Below, piece by piece: positions 22,886-32,806 of a DNA stretch of 64,000 nucleotides. Below the pieces are notes generated by a model that made no database searches, was not told the DNA's origin, and saw only the letters and a list, made by a program, of their open reading frames with translations. The stretch comes from Oreohelix idahoensis (taxonomy: Eukaryota > Mollusca > Gastropoda > Stylommatophora > Oreohelicidae): positions 612,792 through 676,791 of the forward strand of contig JAMPIV010010594.1 in NCBI GenBank assembly GCA_024509875.1. Direction: 5' to 3'. Each line of letters begins with the position of its first letter. Position 1 is the first letter of the stretch. The translations under genes and the position numbers were made by a program.

Positions 22886-22936
22886 TATGTGAAATGCTAG
22901 AATGCTACATCAAAGAGGGTGTAAAAACAGCGAGTT
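22886..22936. repeat. Last unit of the 49-bp minisatellite
   Basis: One unit resumes directly after the pogo element, starting TATGTGAAATGC and ending AACAGCGAGT. Confidence 0.92.
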
Positions 22937-22977
22937 TGGAATGTTAGACAAGCAGAATAGTATGGAGGAGACTGGTC

Positions 22978-23306
22978 ACAGCATAGTAATGTAACATGTG
23001 GTGTACCCAACACCACGATCTGGACAACATAGTAATGTAACATGTGGTGTACCCAACACCACGATCTGGACAACATAGTAATGTAACATGTGGTGTACCC
23101 AACACCACGATCTGGACAACATAGTAATGTAACATGTGGTGTACCCAACACCACGATCTGGACAACATAGTAATGTAACATGTGGTGTACCCAACACCAC
23201 GATCTGGACAACATAGTAATGTAACATGTGGTGTACCCAACACCACGATCTGGACAACATAGTAATGTAACATGTGGTGTACCCAACACCACGATCTGGA
23301 AAACAT
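22978..23306. repeat. 46-bp minisatellite with hairpin in each unit, 7 copies
   Basis: Units start CATAGTAATGTAACATGTGG. Each contains GTGGTGT-ACCCA-ACACCAC, a perfect 7-bp stem with a 5-base loop. Copies are nearly identical. The unit is not a multiple of three, yet all three minus-strand frames stay open across the array; these are not taken as genes. Confidence 0.95.
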
Positions 23307-23656
23307 AATTATGCATGCAATTATTCAGATTAGGTAACTAGAACCAGTGACACTAAATTTTGAGTGACTTCATGAATATTTGATGTCATCCTACACCACC
23401 TCATTAATTTGTTGGTGATCATGTGGAAGACATTCAAAATTTGTACCCAGTACTTGAAGTAGGCCTCACCAAACCGCACAAATATAAATCTGAAACCGGC
23501 GTTTTTAAAAACATGCACCTTTTATTGCTGCATGAGAAGCATGGGGATGTTACTCCAGTTGGTGGTTTCCTTACAGAAAATCTTTTGCATTGATGGTTTA
23601 TATAACAATTTGTTTGACAAGATCATACATTTAGACTGCTGGAGCATATTGCAAGT
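23307..23656. other. No recognisable feature
   Basis: Unique sequence between the minisatellite and the abrupt 3' end of the RTE-like copy. Confidence 0.5.
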
Positions 23657-24640
23657 TGTCAGGTTGGATTGGAGATGTGCCTTTGATTCAGCAATCAGGG
23701 CAACATCATCAGCAAATGCCAGCTCTGAAATACAGACCTGTCTCATCTTCCAGTACTCCACTGAATACTTTCTTGTTCTCTCCTTACATGCCTTGATGAC
23801 ATTGTCCATAAGGAGTATGAAAAGATAAGGTGACAGGATATCACCTTGTCTTACACCAGTGGTGGTCCTGAACTCTTCTGACTTATGGTTTGCTGTACTC
23901 ACATAATTTCTGCAAGACTTGTAGAAGCTCTGTATAGCATGAATCAGAGGTGCTGGAATGTTCTTCCTTGCCAAACAGTCCCAAAGTTTGCTCAAGGCGA
24001 CCCTGTCAAATGCCTTTTCCAGATCTATGAAACAAAGATGGATCTCACTCTTATACTCAAGGGCCTTTTCACTCAGCTGTCTGAGTGTGGAGATTAGGTC
24101 TTGAGTACTTCAGTTTGCTCAGAATCCGCACTGGACCTCATCCAATTGTGGCTCAGTTAGGCGTTGTAGTCTCTGCTCTAGGATTCTAGAGTAGATTTTA
24201 CCAGGGAAACTGAGAAGGGATATGCCTCTATGGTTTCTACATTGTCGATTGTCACCCTTTTTGAAAATTGGTGTTATGATGGCAATCTCCCAATCCTTTG
24301 GTATGGTCTTGTTGCACCACACTGCCTGTAGGACCCTTAAGAGTAATAGGTCGCCTGATGCTCCCATGTACATGACCATTTCTGGTGTTATACCATCATG
24401 GCCTGCTGCTTTGCCCATCTTGATTTTTTCCAGTGCTGCCTTCAGTTCCTCCATCTTTATGTCATCTTCACCATCACTGGTTTTCTCTTCTGTGCTAGTG
24501 GTTATCATTTCTGATGCTTCACCATGCAGGAGTTCTGAGAAATATTCTTTCCATCACTTCCTTTGGGGCAGTAAGCAATTTGCCTTGCTTGTCCTTTATA
24601 AATTTGAGGGCATTGTTTTTCCATCCGCATGTACTTCAGG
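23657..24640 (-). pseudogene. RT domain of RTE-like LINE, frameshifted and truncated
   Basis: 24508-24119 carries MGKAAGHDGITPEM and WEIAIITPIFKKGD and ends at a stop replacing the next residue of the reference copy. 23995-23657 resumes with SKLWDCLARKNIPAP, GVRQGDILSPYLF and ELAFADDVALI. After HLQSNL the match stops. Identity to the 17-kb copy is very high. Confidence 0.88.
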
Positions 24641-24762
24641 GTCTTATAGAACAATTTCTGGTTTTCTTGAGCATCTTTTTCTAGCTTTTTTCCAAATTCT
24701 TCCCAGTATGTTTTGCTACTAGCACCTTGTTCTTTGCTTCTGTTCTGAGTATCACATATTTT

Positions 24763-25988
24763 CTATATTTCTCCTGCTGTGTTTTTAGCTCCTAAGTATT
24801 GTTTCCATGCCATTTTCTTCTCTCTTATTTTCTCTTTGACTTCCTCTGTCCACCAAGGTGTCCTCTTTCTCTTGTTCCCAAATTGGACTTCACCACATGC
24901 TTCTGCAGCAGCTGTCTTTATGATGTCCTTGAATTTAAGCCAGAGGGTTTCCAATTCATCAGGTTGTTGTTCTGTGTTTCTCACCGCTGTAGCAATAAGC
25001 CCCTGATATCTGGTCTTAATTTCTGGCTCTCTCAGCTTGTAGGTCTTAATGCTCATTTCTCCCATTTGTTTACTTGGTTTCTTGCATGATGTTGGGCAGT
25101 TCCTAGGCTGAGCAACTCTTTCAGTTGTTCTTTTGATTGTAAGAAGGTAGTGATCACTTCCAATCTCTGGCCCCCTCCATACTGTAGCATCCCGGACATA
25201 TTTGAATGAGCTCCTCCTAACAATTGCATAGTCGATCACTGACTTCTCATTCTTTGTTGGTTCACATCTAGTGTATGCATGTATGCGCTTATGGGGGAAC
25301 TTTGTGTTTGTAATGATCAGATTCTGCTCACTGCAGAATCTAAGGAGTCGCTTTCCATTGTCATTGAGAGTATCTTCTCCATATCTTCCGATAACTCCAC
25401 CCCACCTAGCATGGTCATTTCCAACTCTGGCATTGATATCTCCGAACATGATAATTTCATCTAGGCAGTCATCCACTGTCCTTTGAAGCAGCTCAAAGAA
25501 TTCCTCCTTGACCTCTGCTCTCTCATCCTCATGTGGCCCAACACTATGACCAGGTTGACTATGGTTTCTCCTTTTAGTTTTACAACCATAATGCGCTCCG
25601 AGACAAAGTTCCATCCCTTGATACTATCTTTTTGGTTTTTGGCCACAATGCAACCCACGCCCCCTTTAGCTCTTTCAGATGTGGATACACCACTGTAGAG
25701 CAGTGTGTTGCCATCGATATCCATGACTCCTTGTCCTCTTTTCTTTGTTTCCGTTATAGCCAGGATTTCTAGTTTTGCTTTCCTCATCTCTTCCACCAGC
25801 TCCTCTTCTTTCCCATTTATACTTCTTGTGTTCCAAGTTTCATAAGTCATAGTCCGTTCCAGTTCGTCGCCTTTAGAATCAGTCCGGTTTCCTCTCTTGT
25901 AGTTCTCGTAATCATGTTTTAAAGCAAACAGGTGATTGGCCTGTTGTGCCTTTGCATGGTGGAGGGGCTGCCTACTTACGGCCTCCAT
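24763..25988 (-). pseudogene. APE-type endonuclease domain of RTE-like LINE
   Basis: Two overlapping minus-strand frames. The first (25988-25461) has WNTRSINGKEEELVEEM, LEILAITETKK (catalytic Glu) and GGVGCIV. The second (25614-24763) has FGDINARVGND (the GDxN motif), then SVIDYAIVRRS and GSDHYLLTIK (catalytic Asp-His). A frameshift near 25470-25560 separates them. The enzyme nicks genomic DNA to prime reverse transcription. This is the only copy in the window that retains the endonuclease, and the absence of a clear ORF1 fits RTE-type organisation. Confidence 0.9.
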
Positions 25989-26042
25989 GCTGGCCGCCCT
26001 CCTTTTTCAGCCAGGCTTGGGACTGGCCTAGGCAGAGTTGTT

Positions 26043-26204
26043 GTGAGGTTCACCAACTGATATTTCTGGCAAATCATCTGTGATTGTTATATTTTCACTG
26101 TACAGATTAAACAGATCAGGTGACAGCACATGTTCCTGCCTAACACCCTGTTTTACCTGCTTAAACATTCCTAGTTGGTTGTCAGTTCTTAAAACTACTG
26201 TTTG
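26043..26204 (-). pseudogene. Fragment of a second LINE family (LINE-2), RT core
   Basis: The minus strand encodes VKQGVRQEHVLSPDLFNLYS followed by DLPEISVGE, an RT block distinct from the RTE-like family. The same segment recurs at 28954-29121, and the part just upstream in the element lies at 32061-32220, which shows it was split by the RTE insertion. Confidence 0.8.
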
Positions 26205-26503
26205 TTACTTACTTACTTTAGTGTGATTCGCTTGCACAGCTAGGCGGGGTTGTCGCACGGAAGGTCCAGGGCACAGGTGGAGTGGTATACAGCCATCTTC
26301 GTTTTCTTACGAGCCTCTCTCTTGCTGAGGAATCCTCGATTTATGGTCTGAAAAAGTCTCCAAGCTGCTGCTTTTCGAGTGGCCAACTCTTCTTTGGTGC
26401 CTCCCTTTCGATCTATAATAGCTCCGAGGTATTTAAAGTGGTCAACCTGCTTCAGGACCTGTTCTCCCAGCTTAATCTGATGTCTTCTTTCTTCTCGTGA
26501 TAT
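26205..26503 (-). mobile_element. RTE-like fragment inserted in LINE-2, copy 1
   Basis: It has a TAAG-like tail (26205-26220), about 55 bp not found in the other copies, then RT C-terminal sequence encoding KYLGAIIDRKG-like residues. It ends at GATAT (26499-26503), where the LTR element is inserted. About 300 bp of the usual C-terminal coding region is missing relative to the 17-kb copy. Confidence 0.82.
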
Positions 26504-26669
26504 TGTGATAAATTTAACCGTGATACAACTTTAAAATATCTCCAAAGATAAAATGTAGGGATAAAAATAATGCGTAAGCTACTAGAAGACATGATCGCCC
26601 ATGCCGCGGTTCACTACCCGCCATGGAAACTAACTTGTTAGACGTGAAGACAAAACGTTTACCCTTGGA

Positions 26670-28813
26670 ACAAACGGAAGAAGTTTTTAAGCTATTTCAA
26701 GCCAGACACTTTCATTGTAGTCCGTACCATCCGCAAGGGAACGGCCAGGTAGAGAGGTTCAATGGGACTCTCATTTCTATCCTGAGGAAGCTGGCACACG
26801 AAAAACCGGATCTATGGGATCAATTCCTGCCCGCCGCGTTGTTTGCGTATCGGGAGGTACCACATAGTTCAACCGGGATGGCTCCCGCAACTCTGCTATT
26901 TGGGAGACCCATAAAAGGTCCATTAGAAGCATTATTAAGGACCTGGACAGATGAGAAGGCAGAAGAGACCGTTACCTCATCTTATCAATACGTGAACGAA
27001 CTGACCACTCGTTTGAAAGCTGGATGGAAACTGGCAAATGATAATTTGAAACAAGCCAGGAAGAAACATGCAGCATATTTTAATAGGAAGGCAAAGGACA
27101 GAGAACTAGCTGTGGGAGAGAAGGTGCTGCTTCTACTACCCGGTAGCCAGAATAAATTACAAATTGGATGGCAAGGTCCATATACGGTTCTAGAGAAGGT
27201 GTCTAGAACAAACTATAAAATTGACAAAAAGGGGAAGGAGAAAGTTTATCATGTAAACCTTTTAAAGAAGTATCTGGACAGACCACTCCAGGAAAGCACC
27301 CCCTTACTGACCTTGGCTATCGCAACTCAAATGCAAAAGGAACCACTCACCTCACATGAATACCCATTACATCCTTGTGAAACAGCAGCACAGGTAAAAG
27401 TCAGTAAGCACCTGACTAAAAACCAGAGGGAGAGAGTTCAACAGGTTCTGGAGGAACATACAGATGTATTAACAGATAAACCAGGACATACAAATTTGCT
27501 ACAGTATGACATGAAACTGGTAGACTCAAACCCAATCTGTATGAGAGCCTATTCTATTCCGTTCGCGAAGGAGAAGGCATTGAAAGAAGAAATAGATTAT
27601 TTGTTGAAGGAGAGGATTATTTCACACAGTGAATCATCTTTTAGCTCCAGTGTAGTTTTGTTGAGAAAACCGTCTGGGGAACACAGACTGTGCATAGATT
27701 ACAGGAAACTGAATGCTGTCACAGAAGGACAAGTGGACCCATTACCAGACACAAAACAGTTATTTGCCAGATTAAACAAGGCAAAATACTTTTCAAAAGT
27801 GGATCTTAGTAAAGGCTATTACCAGATTCCAGTGAAGCCTGAAGTGAGGCCTTATTTGGCTTTTAGCACTTCGGATGGACATTATGAATTCAACATGCTA
27901 CCATTCGGACTGAAAAATGCTCCGAGTGTATTTTCAAGGATGATGCGCAAATTGTTGGATCCCCTGAATAACCCATGTATCACGAATTTCATGGATGATA
28001 TTCTCGTCGCCACAGAGACATTTGAAGAACACACTGACTCCCTAAAAATGTTATTTGATAGGCTTAGGGAGGCGAACTTAACTGCTAGGCCAACAAAATG
28101 TTGTATTGGATGCAAAGAGTTGGAATTCTTGGGACACACTGTATATCAGGGCAACATGACCCCTGACCCCAAGAACTTGGGAAAACTGCAGAGAGCACCT
28201 AGACCACAAACAAAAAAAGGACGTGCGATCATTCGTGTCGTTATGTGGTTTTTACCAAAAATATATCAAAAATTTTAACTCAATATGTGCTCCTCTGACT
28301 GATTTGACTCGCAAGGGACATCCAGATAAAATAGTTTGGACGGCGCAATGTGAATTAGCGTTCCAAGAGTTAAAGGAAAAACTCACTAGCAAGCCTATTC
28401 TCAAACTGCCTGATTTGACACAGGACTTTGTCGTAAGAACAGATGCAAGTAATGTAGGACTCGGGGCGGGTTTGTTGCAAAGATCATCTTCACCTGATGG
28501 GGAACTGAACCCAGTCGCTTATGCAAGCCGCAAATTGAATAAGGCAGAGCAAGGATATTCCACAAGCGAAAAAGAATGTTTAGCGTTAATCTGGGCAATA
28601 AAGAAGTTTCAAATCTATCTGTATGGTAGGACTTTTGTGGTCCAGATGGATCATCAGCACCTAGTATTCTTATCTCAGGCTAAGCATGAAAACGCAAGAT
28701 TGTTGAGGTGGTCTTTATTACTGCAACCTTATCAGTTTAGTATTGAGTACATCCCAGGGTCATTGAATGTCGGTGCAGATTTCCTCAGTCGGCACCCCTG
28801 TGATCAAAATTAG
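26670..28813 (+). pseudogene. Partial Pol: integrase C-terminal half, RT, RNase H
   Basis: Integrase keeps only the third catalytic residue (Glu in GNGQVERFN) and its C-terminal domain. RT follows with CIDYRKLN, KVDLSKGYYQ (first Asp) and NFMDD, where most gypsy elements have YxDD. RNase H has VRTDASNVGLG, YSTSEKECLALIW and VQMDHQHLVF. The integrase-RT order again marks a Gmr1-type element. A one-base frameshift near 28213-28219, in a run of A, separates the RT frame (ending 28278) from the RNase H frame (from about 28223). Gag, protease and the integrase N-terminus are deleted. It is diverged from elements 1 and 3. Confidence 0.9.
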
Positions 28814-28887
28814 AGTAGTGGTAGGCGTGAGGAGTAATTTTATCTATGTGTATCACTGGTTTTGGAACTTGCCGTAGGCATGTTTTC

Positions 28888-28900
28888 AAGTGGGGAGATG
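28888..28900 (+). other. Polypurine tract of LTR element 2
   Basis: AAGTGGGGAGATG directly precedes the LTR start TGTGATAAAT at 28901. Confidence 0.8.
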
Positions 28901-28933
28901 TGTGATAAATTTAACCGTGATACAACGTTAAAA

Positions 28934-29420
28934 TTGGGACTGGCCTAGGCGGAGTTGTTGTGAGGTTCACCAACTGATATTTCTGGCAAATCATCTGTGA
29001 TTGTTATATTTTCACTGTACAGATTAAACAGATCAGGTGACAGCACATGTTCCTGCCTAACACCCTGTTTTACCTGCTTAAACATTCCTAGTTGGTTGTC
29101 AGTTCTTAAAACTACTGTTTGTTACTTACTTACTTTAGTGTGATTCGCTTGCACAGCTAGGCGGGGTTGTCGCACGGAAGATCCAGGGCACAGGTGGAGT
29201 GGTATACAGCCATCTTCGTTTTCTTACGAGCCTCTCTCTTGCTGAGGAATCCTCGATTTATGGTCTGAAAAAGTCTCCCAGCTGCTGCTTTTCGAGTGGC
29301 CAACTCTTCTTTGGTGCCCCCCTTTCGATCTATAATAGCTCCGAGGTATTTAAAGTGGTCAAACTGCTTCAGGACCTGTTCTCCCAGCTTAATCTGATGT
29401 CTTCTTTCTTCTCGTGATAT
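28934..29420. repeat. Second copy of the 26017-26503 segment
   Basis: About 487 bp duplicating 26017-26503: the last bases of the RTE leader, the LINE-2 fragment (28954-29121) and the RTE fragment (29122-29420), with roughly 1 percent differences. It ends in the same GATAT. The junction at 28933/28934 joins 33-34 bp of LTR to the RTE leader with only one or two bases of shared sequence. Confidence 0.93.
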
Positions 29421-31764
29421 TGTGATAAATTTAACCGTGATACAACGTTAAAATATCTCCAAAGATAAAATGTAGGGATAAAAATAATGCGTAAGCTACT
29501 AGAAGACATGATCGCCCATGCCGCGGTTCACTACCCGCCATGGAAACTAACTTGTTAGACGTGAAGACAAAATGTTTACCCTTGGAGACGGGAGGGAACG
29601 GAGATCAAAAAGAAAAAATATGACTGAACACGTGCTTGAAACTAGCAAGGCTAAAAAGACGCAATTGGTGGGGAAAGGAAAAAAATTCACGTCCCCCAAG
29701 TTGACACAATGTAAAGAAATGGACAAAAGGGACCTTAGCTATTATACGCAACAGTCATTTCTTGGACGCTTTTACGATACTTAGTCCTTTTATTTGAATT
29801 CAGCGGCAAACGCATTACAGAAGATGCTCGAACATATTTAAAAAAAAAAAAACTAACCTTGAAAAAGTAACTTTTTCTTAATAATAATGTTAGGAATATA
29901 AAACCTAGCTAGTCTGATAGCCCATCTTGAGCAGAGAAATAATATGCTTTCATTTATACAGACGGATAGATAATAATGCAGATATTGACAAAAGACTGTG
30001 TTGTTCATAACAGACGAGCGACTGCACTGTAAAAAAAAAATGTCACTAATTTTCAAAAATTGCGGCCTTGAGACTCAAGTGCTAAAATCTAGTTGGAATG
30101 AAAGAGAGGGGGAAATAGTGGAAAATTGTGGCTAAAAATAACTCTAGAGACCGATTCGTGTAGAAAGGCATGTAGAACCAAGCGTGTTTTTTATGAAAAA
30201 GCAAGTAGAGACAGACGGACCAACAGACAATAATACATACTTGACTGAGGTATGACTGAATTGACTTTTGATAGGAGGTTTGAAATTTGAAAGGGGGAAA
30301 GTCGGTGATTGGCCACAGATAATCATATTATCGGCGCACAGACGCGCATTTTTGCCATTCAACATAAATTGTCCAGTAGTAGACACAGTAATTCTTCAGT
30401 GGTGTAATTCCCAGAAGCTAATTGCAATATTTAGAGGGACGCCATACTAGAGCCAGCAGCTCAGCTGAGTTTTGCTAGAATATAACTGTGTTCTCTATTC
30501 ATAATTCTGGTAAGACTGAAAGTATTTCTTTGTATATTTTAATATTGTTTAATGTTTTGAGTGATTTGATACTGCCATATCAAAATCTATCCCTTACAAC
30601 AAGTAAGGATTCGCTCTAGATCCCCAGCCCAAGTTCAGGGTCTAGAGACAAACAAAATACATAAACGCCAGCAAGGATTATGAAGGGCGGATCAAGTGTT
30701 GAGATCAGTGGAACATATCACCTATCTTATTCAATAGCAGGAAGCTAATGAACATATTTCAGAATATGTAGTCTTGGGGAACTAGTACTATGTGAAACCA
30801 ACTTGGTAAGATGTGCTGTATGGTCAGAGAGATCTGACCCCGTCTATGTGGTGTTGTTGTGTAATGTTGTGTGCAGAAGTGGCTCAGGAGGTAGAGTTCT
30901 GACACATGACCCAATACTTTTGTTGCAGAAGTGTGAGTTCTGTTTGGCACGAAAGTGGTGTCAAATGCTGTGTTGATATATACAAGTGTGGACCAGTGCA
31001 GTCTAGTATTTTGTCAGAGCAGCCTTATATTGCCCCCAAGCACGGAGAGGTGGGGCCACCAGATTCCAGCACCAGAACTACTCAGTCAAGATACGTGAGC
31101 GTCTGGCCTCCTGGACCTTCACCAACTTATTTACTAACTAACACACCAACTATATTACCATCACTAGAACCCACAAAAATTTTGGGAAATAAAACTTGTA
31201 TTACTCCCATCAGTGAAGGGACAATGTTTGGTAGTCATAGACAGGGAGTGATGATATCACCCCAACAGCATATCTAGAAATAAGTTCTCCTGGCACTATC
31301 TTAATATAATTACTATTAACCAGTCATTTGAAATACATATGTACACATTTTCTATTTTATTATGACATATATTCATGCATTTCATTCATAATTTCAAAAT
31401 CTTTCATATGTTCTGACCAAAATAAAACCTTGGTTCAGAACAAATAAACTTAAAGAAAATTTAATAACAAAATTTAAACAGCTTGAGTTAGTTCAGTGTA
31501 TTATAAATTTTATTAATATTATTAGACTTATTAAATATCTGTGTGTGTGTGTATGTAATCTACCACAACACATTACATATCAGTACCCTAGATTTTAACG
31601 TAGCCACATTCATTAGTAAAAAAGATATGTGTGAGGTCGTAAGTGGTAGCAAGAAGGGCCTTCTGTAAATTCACAGCTACATTTATCTCAGGAGCCTTCA
31701 CAGCTGACCTCATGCATCACACTAGGTAATATCACAACCATACAATACCATCAAATCCACTACA
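29421..31764 (+). mobile_element. Solo LTR of element 2 (about 2.3 kb)
   Basis: It starts TGTGATAAATTTAACC, ends CCACTACA, and is flanked by GATAT (29416-29420 and 31765-31769). Removing it restores continuous RTE coding sequence. The first 166 bp match the LTR start at 26504-26669. No gag or pol is inside; candidate AATAAA poly(A) signals lie near 31189 and 31423. At 2344 bp it is long for an LTR, so a nested unrecognised insertion is possible. A short frame at 29572-29784 is not recognised. Confidence 0.83.
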
Positions 31765-32060
31765 GATATCACCATGGATTTTGTTTTAGAGCTGCTTAAT
31801 ACCATCCCTCTCTTCTCCAGCTCTTCCTTCCAGACTTGCAGGTTGGATTGGAGATGTGCCTCTGATTCAGCAATCAGGGCAACATCATCAGCAAATGCCA
31901 GCTCTGAAATACAGACCTGTCTCATCTTCCAGTACCCCACTGAATACTTTCTTGTTCTCTCCTTACATTCCTTGATGACATCGTCCATGAGGAGTATGAA
32001 AAGATAAGGTGACAGGATATCACCTTGTCTTACACCAGTGGTGGTCCTGAACTCTTCTGA
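31765..32060 (-). mobile_element. RTE-like fragment, other side of the solo LTR
   Basis: It continues the RTE sequence interrupted at 29420: encodes SEEFRTTTGVRQGDILSPYL, ELAFADDVALIAESEAHLQS and SSSKTKSMVIS. It is 5'-truncated at 32060, where LINE-2 sequence begins. Together with 29122-29420 it forms one insertion of about 600 bp. Confidence 0.88.
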
Positions 32061-32220
32061 ATATTCTTTATTATTCTGTTTTCTCCCATTGATGTCTATG
32101 CTTCCTAACATTTTGATAATTTCCACATGTTTCACATTGTCAAGTGACATTGAGTAGTCTTCAAAGCACTGGTATAGATCTGTGTCTATCTCTGTGGCAC
32201 TCTTTATCAAGACTAGCAGC
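32061..32220 (-). pseudogene. LINE-2 fragment, upstream RT part
   Basis: Minus strand encodes TDLYQCFEDYSMSLDNVKHV and EIIKMLGSIDINGRK, the RT block before the piece at 28954-29121. The two flank the RTE insertion in the right order, with a small deletion at the target site. Confidence 0.78.
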
Positions 32221-32324
32221 CTAAAGTGTAGTCAAAATAAAGACAATTAACTGCCATTTTATTATTTAAAAAAAATGTATTGTCACATAACATTACAGCT
32301 CAGCTTGAGATCTCATCTGTTTTA

Positions 32325-32575
32325 ATAGATGATGATAGAAAACTCTTTACAGAGTGATACAACAGGAGGCAATCTGATCATCAGAAGTTCCCCCCCCCCC
32401 CCAACAGTGTTTCGGCCCAGTATACTCCTTTACACTCTAAGGATGGGGGGGGGGGGGGCTACTTGGGTCATGACTCACAAGTGTCTCAGCCTCCTGTTGT
32501 CTCGTATCGAAAATGAACACATTTCACTTTGGTAGCAACTTTAAAATCCACAACTCCGCCAGTCGTGGAGGCATT
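32325..32575 (-). repeat. Dispersed repeat with C- and G-tracts, probable LINE-3 3' UTR
   Basis: Homologous to 48395-48632 in opposite orientation. Contains C(14) near 32389-32402 and G(17) near 32442-32458. It lies just downstream, on the minus strand, of the LINE-3 remnant ending near 32807, so it is probably that family's 3' untranslated region. Confidence 0.75.
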
Positions 32576-32806
32576 GTGAAAGTAACAAAGAGAAGACAAA
32601 TTACTCCGTTCGTTCCGTCGCACACCACAACTAGGGACAGACACGGACACACCTGCGCAAAGCCGACGAGGCTAGCCACTGTGTGCTAGCAACTGAAATT
32701 CTGTGCCCAACTCCTCTTACAATATACGCTGCATGTTGCTCGTCAGTCACAGCCCTTTCACCAGTACACTGAAAAACTCAACGTGGATTCAAATGGCACG
32801 GTCAGT

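Larger units (their letters stand above)
23657..26042 (-). mobile_element. RTE-like LINE, 5'-complete but 3'-deleted copy
   Basis: Same family as 16776-18496. It starts near 26042 with a GC-rich leader (GCCTAGGCCAGTCCCAAGC on the minus strand) and carries endonuclease then RT. It stops abruptly at 23657 inside RT just after the FADD block, with no TAAG tail. Loss of the 3' end is unusual for a LINE, which normally loses its 5' end, so a later deletion or rearrangement is likely. Confidence 0.88.
26504..28933 (+). mobile_element. Gmr1-type LTR element 2, internally deleted, with both LTRs truncated
   Basis: It starts TGTGATAAATTTAACC and keeps 166 bp of 5' LTR (26504-26669), then jumps into integrase. 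It continues through RT and RNase H, a polypurine tract (28888-28900) and only 33-34 bp of 3' LTR (28901-28933), where sequence switches to the duplicated flank. The LTR identity is confirmed by the complete solo LTR at 29421-31764, which begins identically and sits at the same GATAT target. Confidence 0.88.

Noticed and set aside
22897..23316. Three overlapping minus-strand frames of 94-139 residues
   Set aside because: All come from the homogeneous 46-bp repeat; reading through in three frames is expected, not evidence for protein.
29572..29784. Lys-rich 70-residue frame in the solo LTR
   Set aside because: Could be mistaken for a Gag start, but it lies inside the LTR as defined by the flanking GATAT duplications and has no family resemblance.
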